Shown piece after piece: positions 11,966 to 24,500 of a stretch of DNA of 64,000 nucleotides. The notes under the pieces were generated by a model. It was not told the DNA's origin and did no database searches. It worked only from the letters and a program-made list of their open reading frames with translations. Numbering within the stretch: the first letter of the stretch is position 1; every line of letters starts with the position of its first letter. Where the stretch lies: the NCBI RefSeq assembly GCF_963675165.1, contig NC_087386.1:1662931-1726930 (forward strand), given 5' to 3'. This DNA comes from Halichondria panicea. Lineage: Eukaryota > Porifera > Demospongiae > Suberitida > Halichondriidae. Both the position numbers and the translations under genes were made by a program.

Positions 11966-12519
11966 CACTTTTACATAGTTTTGACACAAACGGCACCTCA
12001 TACGGAAGTACCTGTCATGTGAACCTTGGTAAAGAGATTCATTTCAAACCAATTTTTCTCCAATAGAGCCTATTCATTTTTGTTAAACTGGGAAAACATC
12101 GACTTACATCAGAAAGCTAAGAGCCTTTGGAAAGGCTTTGCACCACAGCAGGTTGTCAGCTGAAGCTATCCTTGAGATTCTATTAGTTTTGTGAGCTACT
12201 ACTTGCCCCAGCCTGCGCCTGCCCGTAAGCTGTTGAAAGTGTATCACTAGTCTCAGTAAAATCTCTCTTAGGCTAGCTCCAGCTGGATACACAGTTTGTG
12301 TGACAGACTAATAGTAGTAGCTCACGATTGGGCTCAAGGATAGCTTTAGCTGTGGTGCAAAGGCTTGCAGATAATTATATGCAGAGCAAAGCCTCCTGTA
12401 TAGGTCGATTTTCCCCTAAAATAAACAGGCCTAAAGGCTTTATTGGAGAAAAATTGGTTTGAAATGAGCCATAATTACGTAACTGTTCACGTGACAGGTA
12501 CTTCCGCTCTCGACATTAC

Positions 12520-12556
<37 letters not shown>

Positions 12557-12758
12557 GTTTGATGCAGAGGAAGCATACAGGATATGACAAGGTAGCTAAA
12601 TGAAGCTAATAATGAAGTTGCAAGAACTCCTCAAATCCCTGTAGGAGATAATTGATTTTACTTTCCTGATAAAGATCCCTGGAATAAAAAAGCAAATTTG
12701 AGATGATAATTTGAATATCTGGTTGCACAATGATTTAGGCTAGATTATTATTGAATCA

Positions 12759-15566
12759 ATGGCAGCTTGTTGTGGATGGTCTATGATTTTTACTGTTCTA
12801 TTCTCATTGTCAGCCATCACTGAACATTGTAATGCTCAGTTATGCAGCCAAACAGGTGACCACTAGAATATACCTCTAGCTGGTACATTGTAGCTTGTTG
12901 CATTTTAAAATGATAATGTTGTATACACCTTATGCGTAAACCTTGTATGTAGAACTAAGTCAATGTGCTTACTTATATACAGTGTCTCCATTGAACTACC
13001 TTGCTTTTCCAACTCTCTACAATAACGTAGTTGTCCTCAGCCCTTCAATTTGTGAATTTGTGTCAAGTGGTACCCTCTTTCGCTGTGACTATGCTCACGT
13101 TCTAGGAGATGGAGCAATGGTTCCCTCTACTCCTGACCTCAGCAACTCAATGTATTTGGGGCAATTTGTCGCTTGGGAAAGAGATTCTATGTCCCCTTAT
13201 ATTGACTTTGACCTCACTACAGCAACGACTGGGATTACTGCTATTGAAATCAGTTTCCTAAACAGTCCGTCCAGTAGAATCAGTTTGCCAGACATTGAAA
13301 TTTCAAGAGTAACGTATGGTTCATCTTTTGCTACAGACACAGTAAATTCTTTCCAAGCAGACTTGTTGACAATCAAGATTTAGCTCAAATGGATAATCAA
13401 GTCAGAACTGTTTTTGTTCGACCAGCGTTCGCACAAGCCTTTCTCAACCTCCGAATCAGTTTTCAGTTCAACAGCTTCCATGATTTTGACTGGCTCCTAC
13501 TCAATGAAGTACGATTTTGTACAGATCCACAACCAAGATTCAGGCCAGTTGTTATGTTCCTAGCACCGTTGTCCAATGTTATCCAACCTAGTGCGGCTGA
13601 CCTGACAAGAGGATCAACAGAGTTAGTGTGCACTGTTTCCAGTGAAGGATCGTACACATGGCAGTGGGAGAGAGACAATGTTATGATAGACAATAATAGG
13701 GACTACACAATCACCATTGGAGACGGAAGCAGAACAACTAAGTTGATGATCAATAATCTAGACTTTAGTGATGCTGCTGAATATGAATGTACAGGAACAA
13801 CAGTGGATTTATCGAACGTACCGTCTACAAACTCATCAATACAAGACCTTCAATTTCCAGGTAAGTAGATATTATTGTAAAACTTGTTTATTGTAAATCA
13901 TTTCTCTATTCGGTTTCCCCGCAGAGTTTATCTCTGCGCCTGATGTCAGTGAATATCTACAGACTGGAGAGGTTACCCTGACCTGTGAGCTCCATGGTTA
14001 CCAGTCATCACTCTCTCCTCCTGTGTGGCTGGACTTGGGTGGCAGTGAAATAACTACCACTACAAAATACACCATCACTTCTGATGAAGGATCGAAAACA
14101 ATTGTCTTTGAGAATGGCACTGCTATCCCTAGTGTGATTATCAGCCTTACAATTCGAAATCTATCATTAGCTGATGGAGGTACCTACACGTGTCGTGGTG
14201 TCAGAGGAGGGGAGAGTGTCACTCAACTTGTGATTGCAGAACAGACAGCCCCTCCCACTACACAGCCCACCACTCCCTCAATAAACGAAGGTGAGTTCAA
14301 TTAATTATCTACATAATTGCCTCACACGAAATCAACTTTCATGAGATCAACTCCCACGAGATCAATTCTTACCAGAGCAACTATCGTGATAAGCGCCACT
14401 GAACTGATCAACCTGTTAAACTACTATAATTTATGGTATGTAATGAATCTCGTGCCAACTATGTAATCCTATAGGCCCTCTAATAACCAACACCCACTCA
14501 AGTCAATGGCCCACACTTTAAAGGTGCTGTTTCAAATTCTTACCCATGCAGCCGTACAGCCTGTAGTACCGAACAGCAGTATAATGGCAGCTGCAAAAAT
14601 TCAACCAACAGGCATCCGGATTGAGTACATCCAACCAAAACAAAGATTCAGAGCTACATGCATGTTTGTAGCTACATCTCGGCCATAGAGACGCAGAATA
14701 AAAGAAAAGAATCCATACAAATACTGTTTGACTGCTTCAACACATGAGGCATGACTCTGAAGAGTATATTTATTTTACCAACCATCAAGCATCTTAACTG
14801 TAAAATTTGTAAGTGTAACGTTTTTTTGTAAAACTGAGTTAATTGATTATAATTATCTTATGAAAAGTTGACTCTATGAGAGTTGATCTACTAACAGTTG
14901 ACCTCATGCAAAGTTGCTCTGGTAAGAATTGATCTCGTGGGAGTTGATCTCATGAAAGTTGATCTCGTGTGCACCTACATCTACGTAATAGTGAAGCGTA
15001 ACATTTTGCGAGTATTTATTGCAATCCTCAATTTGGTAGATGATAAATAGCTATTGTTGTCCATGTCACTCTGTACTGCATGTACATTCTCTATTGCCCA
15101 TGCAGGAACTAACACACTCAGTACTGGCACAGGTGGGGAACAGACTACTGGAGACAATACTGGAGTGATTGCCGCTGCCGTGGTTGTGGTCCTCTTCATT
15201 GTTATCATACTAGTGGCCATTCTTGTCATTGCTTTATTTGTTTATATCCGATTTCGAGACAACAAAAATAATCATACTGATGATCCTATGTACGACTACC
15301 CAGATGAGCTTCCACCTCCTCCACTACCACAACCCAGGACCAATCAGATTCAAGTAACTACCATTTATGAGACAATAATGGATACTACCAACCCAGCATA
15401 TGGTCTAACACTATCAGCAAGTGCAGGCATCTCTGTTGATACCAATAATGCCTATGGTATGGTTAAAGACACTCGTACTACAGCTACTAATTCAACTCAG
15501 CAACAAAATGAAACACCTCCTGCTACCAACCCAACCTTTAGTGACTTTGAAGTTGCCTATATATAA
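12759..15566 (+). CDS. receptor A2: discoidin-like + 2 Ig, ITSM/NPxY tail, no kinase (one frameshift)
   Basis: Exons 12759-12855, 12983-13860, 13925-14290 and 15106-15566, same borders and phases as A1. Signal peptide MAACCGWSMIFTVLFSLSA, discoidin-like domain, two Ig domains (AEYECTG and GGTYTCRG). Exon 2 is one base short: a T run near 13350-13352 has three Ts where the kinase copy has four. This shifts the frame in the discoidin domain, and a sequencing slip or a real mutation are both possible. The last exon is not the A1 type. Its stalk and TM (VIAAAVVVVLFIVIILVAIL) match RTK-A almost exactly, followed by a unique 85-residue tail. The tail has PMYDYPDELPPPPLP, TIYETI (TxYxx[VI], ITSM-like), NPAYGL (NPxY) and ends VAYI. 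No kinase. Confidence 0.7.
14319..14972. mobile_element. foldback DNA element in intron 3 of receptor A2
   Basis: Arms: left 14325-14378 (cacacgaaatcaactttcat...) and right 14912-14970 (...gaaagttgatctcgtgtg), about 55 bp and nearly complementary, including 'gaattgatctcgtgggagtt' and its mirror. Each arm contains an internal short repeat (gatcaact). The roughly 530-bp centre has no open frame that I recognise. A clear target duplication was not found. It accounts for the enlarged intron compared with the other A genes. Confidence 0.75.
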
Positions 15567-16485
15567 ATAATTGTCCACATGTGATGTACATGTGTACTAA
15601 TGTGCTTATGTGTACTAATGTGCTTATGTGGTCTGCCTCGCACTCCCACTGTCTTGTCTATGTTGTCACTTACAAATTGTTCCCTCTTTAACCATTAATT
15701 GTGCCTTGTGTTGAATTGCTCACTTATGCTAGTGATTAGTTTTGTGTACTGATACTCACCCAACATACAAACAGGGCGTATAATTCTTTATTGAGTGTGT
15801 ATATATAGACTACCTTATTTTTACAATGTGCTATCTTCGGAATTAAATACCGCCTGGCACCTACAGTCTTACTTGCACCAGTATAGTAATGGTATTGTTC
15901 TGTTATACCTGTATAATACCGTTAATATGCTTTAGTGGCAGTCATAATCATTGATAGCTTTGGCTGATTGTGTACCTTCTTAGGATTATAATTCGTTCAT
16001 CATCACCCACTCAAGCAGACATGCCACTATCAGCTCCAATGCAAGACAGGGAACACACTTCACCTTCTGAGAATGTGACGTATGCATGAAGAGATTGCTG
16101 AAAGAACTGAAATGGTGTTGAAGCATAATTAGGATCTTACTCGTGTGTTCTAGTACTTTACTCTAAAACATCATAAGCTTTATAAGTACACACCCATTAA
16201 CCTATGTCTCTGTTTTACTTAGCTAATGTAAACGAACAATTAAGCTCAACTGAGCATTTCCATAAAAAGGTGTCAGCAAACACGTACATGTACTTGAGAA
16301 GGCTATTAGTGTGACTGCGCACGCGCATTAGAGATTGAAAAGGACAACAAGAAGATTTCATCACTTTCTCAGTCATGATTTTACTTTCCTGGTAAAGATC
16401 CCTGGAACAAAAAAGCAAATTTGAGATGATAGTAGATAAGTTGCATACCTGGTTGCATGATTTAGGCTAGATCATTATTGAATCA
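15567..16485. other. spacer between A2 and A3 with a relict A1-type TM/tail exon
   Basis: At about 15930-16135 the plus strand matches the last exon of A1: gctttagtggcagtcataat, then pieces of the TM, then tcagctccaatgcaagacag and the ITIM-coding region (gaatgtgacgtatg). Small deletions have destroyed the TM frame. It lies 365 bp after the A2 stop, exactly where A2's own original last exon would be if the RTK-type exon had been added upstream. The rest of the spacer holds the duplicated A-type promoter block (about 16330-16485). Confidence 0.7.
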
Positions 16486-18437
16486 ATGGCAGCTTGTTGT
16501 GGATGGTCTATGATTTTTATTGTTCTGTTCTCCTTGTCAACCATCACTGAACATTGCAATGCTCAGTTATGTAGCCAAACAGGTGACCACTAGAAATAGA
16601 CCTCTAGCTGGTGCATTGTATTGTTGCATTTTAAAATGAAGATGTTGTATACACCTTATGCGTAAACCTTGTATGTACAATTAAGTTAATGTGTTTTTAC
16701 TTATTTTAGTGTTTTTACTTATTTACGTTACTCTTGATTACGTTTACGTATTTACGTTACTCTTATTATAGTGTCTCCAATGAACTACATCGCATTTCCA
16801 AGTATCTACAACAGTGCAGTTGTCCTCAGACCACTTATTTGTGAAACAGTGTTAAGTGGTACCCTCTTTCGCTGTGACTATGCTCATGTTCTAGGAGATG
16901 GAGCAATGGTTCCCTCTACTCCTGATCTCAGCAACTCAATGTATTTGGGGCAATTTGTTGCTTGGGAAAGAGGTTCTGCGACCCCTTATATTGACTTTGA
17001 CCTCACTACAGCAACGACTGGGATTACGGCTATTGAGCTCAGTTTCTGGAACAGTCCTTCCAATAGAATCAGTTTTACCAGACATTGAACTCTCAAGAGT
17101 AACGTATGATCCATCTTTTGCTACAGACACAGAATCTTCTATTGCCAGCAGAGTTTTGAACAATCAAAATTTAGCTCTAACAGATAATCAAGTCAGAACT
17201 GTTTTTGTTCGATCAGGTTTTGCACAAGCTTCTCTCAACCTCCGAATCAGTTTTCAGTTCAATAGATTCCATGATTTTTACTGGCTCCTACTCAATGAAG
17301 TGCGATTTTGTACAGACACACAGCCATTTTTCAGGCCAGTTGTTATGTTCCTAGTACCGTTGTCCAATGTTATCCAACCTAGTGCGGGTGATCTGAGAAG
17401 AGGATCAACAGAGTTAGTGTGCACTGTTTCCAGTGAAGGATCGTACACATGGCAGTGGGAGAGAGATAATGTTATGATAGGGAATAATGGCGACTACACA
17501 GTCACCATTGGAGACGGAAGTAGAACAACTAAGTTGACGATCAACAAACTAGACTTTAATGATACTGCTGAATATGAATGTACGGGAACAACAGTGGATT
17601 TATCGAACATAATGTATATACATTTTTTCATCCAAGACCTTCAATTTCCAGGTATGTGGATAATAATTTGTTCTTTGTAAATCATTCTATGCCCCACAGA
17701 AATTATTATTACTGCACCTGATGCTAATAGATATCTACGTTACTCTGACCTGTGAGCTCCATGGTTACCAGTCATCACTCTCTCCTCCTGTGTGGTTGGA
17801 CTTGGGTGGCAGTGAAATAACCGCATCTACAAAATACATGTACACCATCACTTCTGGTGAAGGAGGGAACACAATTGTCTTTGAGAATGGCACTGCTATC
17901 CCTAGTGTGATTGTCAGCCTTACAATTCGAGATCTATCGTTAGATGATGGAGGGAACTACACGTGTCGTGGTGTCAGAAGAGGAGAGAGTGTCACTCAAC
18001 TTGTGATCAAAGGTAGTACAGCCTCTCCCACTACACATCCCCCTACCACTCCCTCAATAAACGGAGGTGTACTTAGTATTGTTATGGTGGAGTAAAATAG
18101 ACTTTCCATCACACCATCTCCTGAAAGTAACCCATAATAATATCAAAACCACAATTATCAGTTTTTCATACCTACAGATGGCGAGCAACCTACTTCAACC
18201 TCTGATATTGTTCTGCTACCTGTTGGTACTGTGTATGCTTTAGTGGCAGTCATAATCGTATTATTGATAGCTTTGGTTGCTTACAGCATCTCGGTCCTGT
18301 ACCTTCTTTGGAAGATCAAGATTCTCTCAGCTCGTTTATCAGCGCCCACTCAAGCAAACATACCACTATTTGCTCCAATGCAGGACAGGGAACATACTTC
18401 ATCTTCTGTGAATGAAGACACCTCAAGATGTTATTGA
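16486..18437 (+). pseudogene. receptor A3: decayed kinase-less copy of A1
   Basis: Exons 16486-16582, 16772-17651, 17700-18066 and 18178-18437 match A1. Exon 2 has one extra base near 17074. Exon 3 lacks 11 bases near 17738 (the 'agactggagag' present in the others), so the second Ig domain is out of frame and meets a stop. The donor after exon 3 is gtgtac rather than gtgagt. A conserved aspartate in the discoidin motif is changed (FYWLLLNEVRF instead of FDWLLL). In the last exon the TM is intact (VAVIIVLLIALVAY), but a deletion removes the ITIM and YxxM region, leaving a tail that ends DTSRCY. With two frame disruptions plus the tail deletion it is most likely not functional. Confidence 0.8.
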
Positions 18438-19197
18438 AAGTTCTCAGTACGAGAACGTTGATTTAAATTAGCTAAGTAAACAGTGACAGTTTTTAATATG
18501 TGTGTTTGTTGCATTTTGAGTGGGCAGATCAAATTAAGGAAACACTGTGCCAATATCTGCCATATGGCACACATCAAGCCTGTTGCATTTTGAGTGGGCA
18601 GATCAAAGGAAACATTGTGCCAATATCTGCCATATGGCACATGTCAAGCCTTGAACTGTGCCACTATCTAGATACTGGCATAGTATGGCTGAAGTTAGCT
18701 AAGTAAACAGTGACAGTTTTTAATAATCATGTGTGTTTGTTGTTGCATTTTGAGTGGGCAGATCAAAGGAAACACTGTGCCAATATCTGCCATATGGCAC
18801 AGGAAGCCTTGAACTGTGCCACTATCTAGCATAGTATGGCTGAAGTTACCTAAAGCCCACCCTCCACCCAGTAACCTGAAAGGGTCCCTTTTATAGTAAA
18901 CGTTTTTCATGTGTCTGGTGCATTCCACAGCCGACCACAAGTAGTTGAAACTAGTTGTCCTATAAAACGAGTGACGTGTACATGTACACGGAAAGGAATG
19001 CCACAAGGAGAATCACAGCTCACTCATGCGCACATTGCCCTGGAGACCACTAGTACAAGAGCTCAACACCCACACACACTTCACTTTTAGGTTTTAGACA
19101 TAACGACCATTAATTTGGAACAAGCTAATTTCTAGCTTGATAAAACTGGAAGTAAAGCGAGTTTCTCTAGCGCTCTAAGCAAGTCATAACCCAAGAA
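18438..19197. repeat. spacer with a degenerate tandem repeat and A-type downstream sequence
   Basis: Three copies of a block containing gcattttgagtgggcagatc and ccaatatctgccatatggca lie at about 18500-18580, 18585-18650 and 18735-18815. 'Gttagctaagtaaacagtga' also recurs. The stretch 19070-19120 (ttaggttttag.cataacgaccattaattt) matches sequence after A1 at about 5860-5885, marking the ends of the duplicated unit. No gene seen. Confidence 0.7.
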
Positions 19198-21455
19198 ATG
19201 AGTGAAGAATCATCAACCCAGCCACAAGGCTCTGGAGAGCAGATATTCAACCAATTTTGTGACTCAAACAATTTCAGAGAGATACTGCAACTGTTTAATA
19301 CCCTCTGCTCTGAACTAAAAGTAGACCCCAGCCAATATGAAGGGTTCTACCCCTCACTAAAGAGCTGTCTCACCTCTTGGAAGGCAACGTCCCTCTTCCA
19401 GTTGCTGGATGATCGATCATCTCAGCCGGAGTACGAGGGAGGGAGTGTGTGTGCTGGTAGGAGAGTGCTGGTGGTGGGGGCAGGTCCAGTGGGTCTCCGT
19501 GGAGCCATCGAGTTAGCAATGCTCGGAGCAAAGGTCGACCTCGTGGAGAAGAGGCCTGATTTCCAGCGAAACAACTCACTGCATTTATGGCCGTTTCTAA
19601 TTACCGATCTTCGTAACCTAGGAGCTAAGAAGTTCTACGGGAGATTTGCCTCTGGCTCCATTGAACACATCTGTGAGTTAAATAACCAACCACCCACTTC
19701 ACTTTCAGTGTAAGAATATAAATTCAGTGCTGCACATTGAAACCTCTATAATTATATTTTAATGGTCATTGTCATATGGCTTGAGCATCAACTAACTGTC
19801 TAAATAAAGCAATTCCCTACTGTTTATATAACAGTGTCCCAAATGTCCCCTGGAAGTCCCAGTGCACTTATTGTTGTTAGTGACAGCCAAAATGTGGTAC
19901 ATGTTACAGTGTGGTCTATATAACACTATTCATGTCGTGCGTGTGCGTAGCTGCCAACACGGACTGTGAATATTGTGCCAAATGATAGACCACCATGTTA
20001 GGGCATGCCAGCTCTAGACCAGTGCAAGTCATTCTGCACAGTTGACTGACTCATTCCCCCCTAGCTATTGCTCTTTACAATTCCCATAAATGGTTAAGTG
20101 TTGGTGCCTCTGTGGACGATGATGATGCAGCACTCTCCTGCATAAATCATCTTTGTGTATCACGGTGCTAAGTTTCTTAATTCTAGGTATGATGTTGTCA
20201 TGGTTTTGCTTTCTGTACTTTTAATCTAGTAAGCCACTATTCAACCTCCTTATTTTATTTATTTTTATTCAGGTATCCGAATTCTGCAAGCTATTCTACT
20301 CAAGATATGTCTGCTACTGGGGGTCAAAGTCCATGCCGGGGTCACTTTCAATGGTATCATCGAACCCAAAGACGCCCACACCGGATGGAGGGTCGAGACC
20401 ACACCCACATCCATAGCCTCTAACGACTATGATGTCATACTAGCCGCCGATGGAAAACAACAAAGTTTGTCTGGATTCCGTGCAAAAGAATTTCGGGCAA
20501 AATTGGCCCTCGCTATCACTGTGAATTTCGTCAACCATAACACACAGGCGGAGAATTCTGTGCCGGAGATAGGGGGTGTGGCCTTTGTGTATCGGCAGGA
20601 GTTCTTCAACAGCTTGGCCAAGACTCACGATATAGAGCTGGAGAATATAGTTTATTATAAGGATGAGACCCACTACCTTGTGATGACCGTGAGGAAGCAG
20701 AGTCTGCTGAGGAAGGGAGTACTCAAGAAGGTGTGTGTGTGGGGGGGTGGTGGTGTGGGTGGGGTGGAGGGTGTGTGTGTGGGTGGGGTGGAGGGTGTGT
20801 GACCGTGAGGAAGCAGAGTCTGCTGAGGAAGGGAGTGCTCAAGAAGGTGGGTGGGTGTATGGGTGGGGTGGTGGGTGTGTGTGTGTGTGGGGGTGGTGGT
20901 GTGGGTGGGTGGGTGTGGGTGGGGTGGAGGGTGTGTGACCGTGAGGAAGCAGAGTCTGCTGAGGAAGGGAGTGCTCAAGAAGGTGTGTGTGTGGGGGGGT
21001 GGTGTGGGTGGGGTGGAGGGTGTGTGTGTGGGGGGGGTGGGGTGTGTAGTGGAGGTTGTCTCTATTGTAAAGCAGGCCACCCTCTATAATACAGCCAGGT
21101 TAATGGGCCCCAAAGTCTCCATAGCATGTGTTTGGACCTGTGTTAGCAGGCCACCTCTTTATTACAGCCAGTGTTGAGGTGATCACTATAATTATAGTCA
21201 CTGTATAATAAGTGTAGGACATTCCCTCATTGGTGGCTGGAAGTACATACATGTATCTTATACTATAATTATGATGGAGCTGTGTACGCTGTGTATGTGG
21301 CAATGTAAACATACCACATATTTGTTAGTGTGAATGCACGCTATCATTTACTGCTTGTTCATTTTCATTAAGGAACATACGTACGCACTTTGCCATGGTA
21401 ACCTTTGTGCTTAGGAACGTCATCTGCTGTAGACTCATATCCATATAACCCCCCT

Positions 21456-21515
<60 letters not shown>

Positions 21516-24500
21516 CAGGACCTCAGTGACCCCAAACAGCTGCTCTCGAAGGCCAACACTGATCGTGGTTGCCTGGAGCAGTTTGCCCTGGAGGCGACGA
21601 GCTTTGCCACCGAGGGAGGACTGGGAGAAGTGGAGTTTGAGAAGAACCATCGCGGAGAGAAGGACGTCGCACTGTTTGACTTCACCTCGTTGTTTGCTGC
21701 CGAGAATGCAGCACGCATTATTGAGAGAAAGGGGCGGAGATTGCTGCTCTGTCTGGCAGGGGACAGTCTCATTGAGGTGAGTGTATCAATTATAACTTGT
21801 GCCTTATACAGCAAGCTTCATAATGAGGTCATTTAAATAGCCATAATAAATGAATGTTGATTGATTGGCAAGCTTCAGTAGATCAACAATTAGGCCAATT
21901 TTACTGTAGACAGACAAGCTGCTATTTGTGGCTACATGTACATGTGTGCTTCACAGCCCACCCCCCTCACCCTACCACACCCCTTTGCAGCCGTTCTGGC
22001 CAACTGGCTCTGGTTGTGCCCGAGGGTTTCTCGGTGTGTTTGACAATGCCTGGATGATCAAGAGGTTCTGCTTGGAGAATGCCACGCCCCTTGAGCTCAT
22101 CGAGGAGAGAGAGGCCATCCTCTACCTCCTCCCACAGACCACGCCTCGGAGACTCAGTGGGAACTTCAGCTCCTACACCATCGACCCCAAGACAAGGTGA
22201 GACCAACAGCTAGCATGGAGTGTTGGAAGAATCCATCGAAACAATCATTACTATTGAGTATTTTTCTCTCTTATTGACATTTCTTAGCCAAAAAAAGTTA
22301 GAGCCTTAGGGTTTAGAGAATAAGCACAAGTTGCTAGTAAATCACGCAGCTGTTGCTCTGCCCCTCCACGATGCAGGTATCTGAACCTGAGTGAGCTGGT
22401 TCCCCCTGGAGACGTGAGTCACTTGTATGACACAGACAATAAGAACACTGCAGCTGCTGTCAGTAAGAGCAGGACCTCCGTACAGCCACCCAGCCAGGAC
22501 AAGCCTAAACCTGGTGAGTGGAGGGAAGTTACAATGGCTGTCCCGAATGTTCTAATACCTACTGTAAAGTGTGTAGTGCCTTAGGGCTATCGTAGATGAT
22601 TCCCTCAGTTGCATACATGTATTGGATATTTTTAGCTGTTGAATTTTCACAACAGTATAGTTTTTACAATTTTTTAGTAGACTTGTCCCTACAAAGTACA
22701 CACACAAACACACACCCACACACACAGCTGTTGAACAGACTACTGTGGAGCCGACAATAAAGCGATCCAAGTCATCTGAAGTTCTCTCCTCTGATGCTCG
22801 TTCAGCCACACCCTCACACGATAATGCCCATACACCCTCACATCCTCACGAGCAAACCTCCGAGCCGTCTATAGCCACCGTGAAGAGTATTTGGCAGAAG
22901 AGAATGTCCGTAAAGAGTGACAAAACACCAACAAAACAAGACCCATCCCCTCAAACAGATACGAAACATACCCCCAAAGACATGAAAAGTGCCACAGTGA
23001 AGGCTACTGCTACAAAAATGGCCCCCAAAGATGCCAAATCTAGCCCCAAATCGACGCTCAAAGATGCAAAGCAGACTCATAAGGATGAGAGCAAGTCAAA
23101 GCCAAGTGCTCAGATAACAGCCTCTAAAACTGTCCGTACCAGAACACCACCACCCCCCACTAGGGGGCGAGACAGAACACCACCACCCTCCATTAGGGGG
23201 CGAGAATCACCTGTCAGTGAACTAGCCAGGCTCACACCAGTCAAGCAACAACAATCCCCCTCCCACAAGACCAACGCTAAACCACCCCCTGGCCACGCTT
23301 CTCCAAAACCTAAGAGAACTGACAAAACAGTAAAGACCGTAAAGAAAGATACAGAGAAGCCACCCAGCTCTCCAAAATGGTCCCGATTTTCCAAATTTCG
23401 AGCGAGATCTGAAAGCCCAGAACCTAGTCCCAAACAGGGGAAGAGATCGCTTGATAAGGACTCGAAATCAGCGAAGAAACATCCATTACAAACTTCCCGT
23501 AGTCTGCAAAACTTGAACGAGGAGGCAGCTATCGATGAAACGACAATAAACGTTCAGGACATTGTGAAGAAGTACGACTTGAGGGCTGGGTCTGTCACTC
23601 AAAGTGGAGCCAAGCAATCAGCGAGTGTGGTGACGCCTAGCGACAAGGGAGGCAGCAAAGGTAAACACTCTCCCAAAACAAAGGAGAAAAAATCGAAATC
23701 GAAAAAAGACAAGGATACCAAAGAAAGTAAAGGAGGATTTTTCTCTCTCTTAAAAAGTCGGAAGCTGTATGACGTATCAGCTGTTTCTTCTAAAGACAAG
23801 AAATCATCAGCTGTGAAGCCATTAAATGAACAAAATGAGCAGCCAATCGTGCGGAGGAGGATCAAACAGTTTGGTCACATGACTGATGGAATTGAAGATA
23901 CTGATTGTGGTGTTGTACTAATGGGTGTGGCCCCGCTAGTGGAGGACGGTAACGACGAGGAGATAATCACATTCGAGAGCCCAACACAAAGCGAAACTGA
24001 AGACTCAAACGATTTGTCACCTGAGATGGCTAGTATGGAGAAAGAAGATGGCTCTAGTTCAGAGGACAGTACTGGAGACATTCCAAGCCCAGAGGGGAAT
24101 TCCCCAGTGCCTGAGGACAGTACAAGTGGGGAGATTCCCTCTGTTGAGGGAAACTCCCCTGAAGGCCAATGTGATGGTGCTGAGCGTGTCAAGAAGTTGA
24201 AGGAAGTGTTTTCTTCAAAGCCAGCAGCTCAACCACTCTCCAGGCATTCCAGCTACAACAAAAGGTATGTGTACACATACATGTACTTGTATTAACATGT
24301 GAAAAGTAGCATTATGTACAGGATACATAATTATACATGTCCGCATGCTAGCTGTGTGTATTTTTATCATAATGCTTTTTTTATTTGTGTACAGATCAAA
24401 AGAGATTGATTTATCAGATATCCTCAACCAGAAATCCAAGGTAACAAACTCTTATCCCTCCCCCCCCCCCTCCCCCAATAAAGACATCCTCTCAGTACAC

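Larger units (their letters stand above)
5940..12002. mobile_element. 6.06 kb DNA transposon with integrase-type transposase and HECT ligase gene
   Basis: Terminal inverted repeats start with tatgaggtgccgtttgtgtc at 5940 and end with the reverse complement at 12002. They are flanked by a direct 6-bp duplication, CGGAAG (5934-5939 and 12003-12008). The repeats are long. They include a 20-bp minisatellite on each side and reach into coding sequence, so the transposase gene (plus, from 7147) and the HECT gene (minus, from 11446) begin with related peptides (NVGVLSSALAV). The two genes point at each other and end 150 bp apart. The integrase-type catalytic region and 6-bp duplication would fit the IS3EU superfamily as I remember it. 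That name is not confirmed. The transposase frame is broken, so this copy is probably not autonomous. Confidence 0.8.
5895..12641. mobile_element. outer foldback DNA transposon (MITE-like), split by a nested 6.06 kb transposon
   Basis: The left arm starts at 5895 (cagggatttgaggtgttctt) and the right arm ends at 12641 as its reverse complement. Both are flanked by TA, consistent with a TA target duplication as in Tc1/mariner-like elements. The arms continue inward: left 5919-5939 plus 12003-12060, right about 12430-12530 (ggagaaaaattggtttgaaa mirrors the left arm). Without the nested insertion the element would be about 680 bp and it has no coding capacity. The right arm carries an extra roughly 90 bp piece ending in a 32-base T run (about 12522-12553), which looks like a separate poly(A)-tailed insertion. 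Confidence 0.7.

Noticed and set aside
5940-12002. Long end repeats read as those of an LTR element
   Set aside because: The ends are inverted, not direct, and no reverse transcriptase, protease or capsid-like sequence was seen between them. A DNA transposon fits better.
20673-21510. Pro/Thr/His-rich or Val/Cys/Gly-rich reading frames over GT and GGGTGG repeats
   Set aside because: They are translations of simple repeats in an intron of the MICAL-PUB gene.
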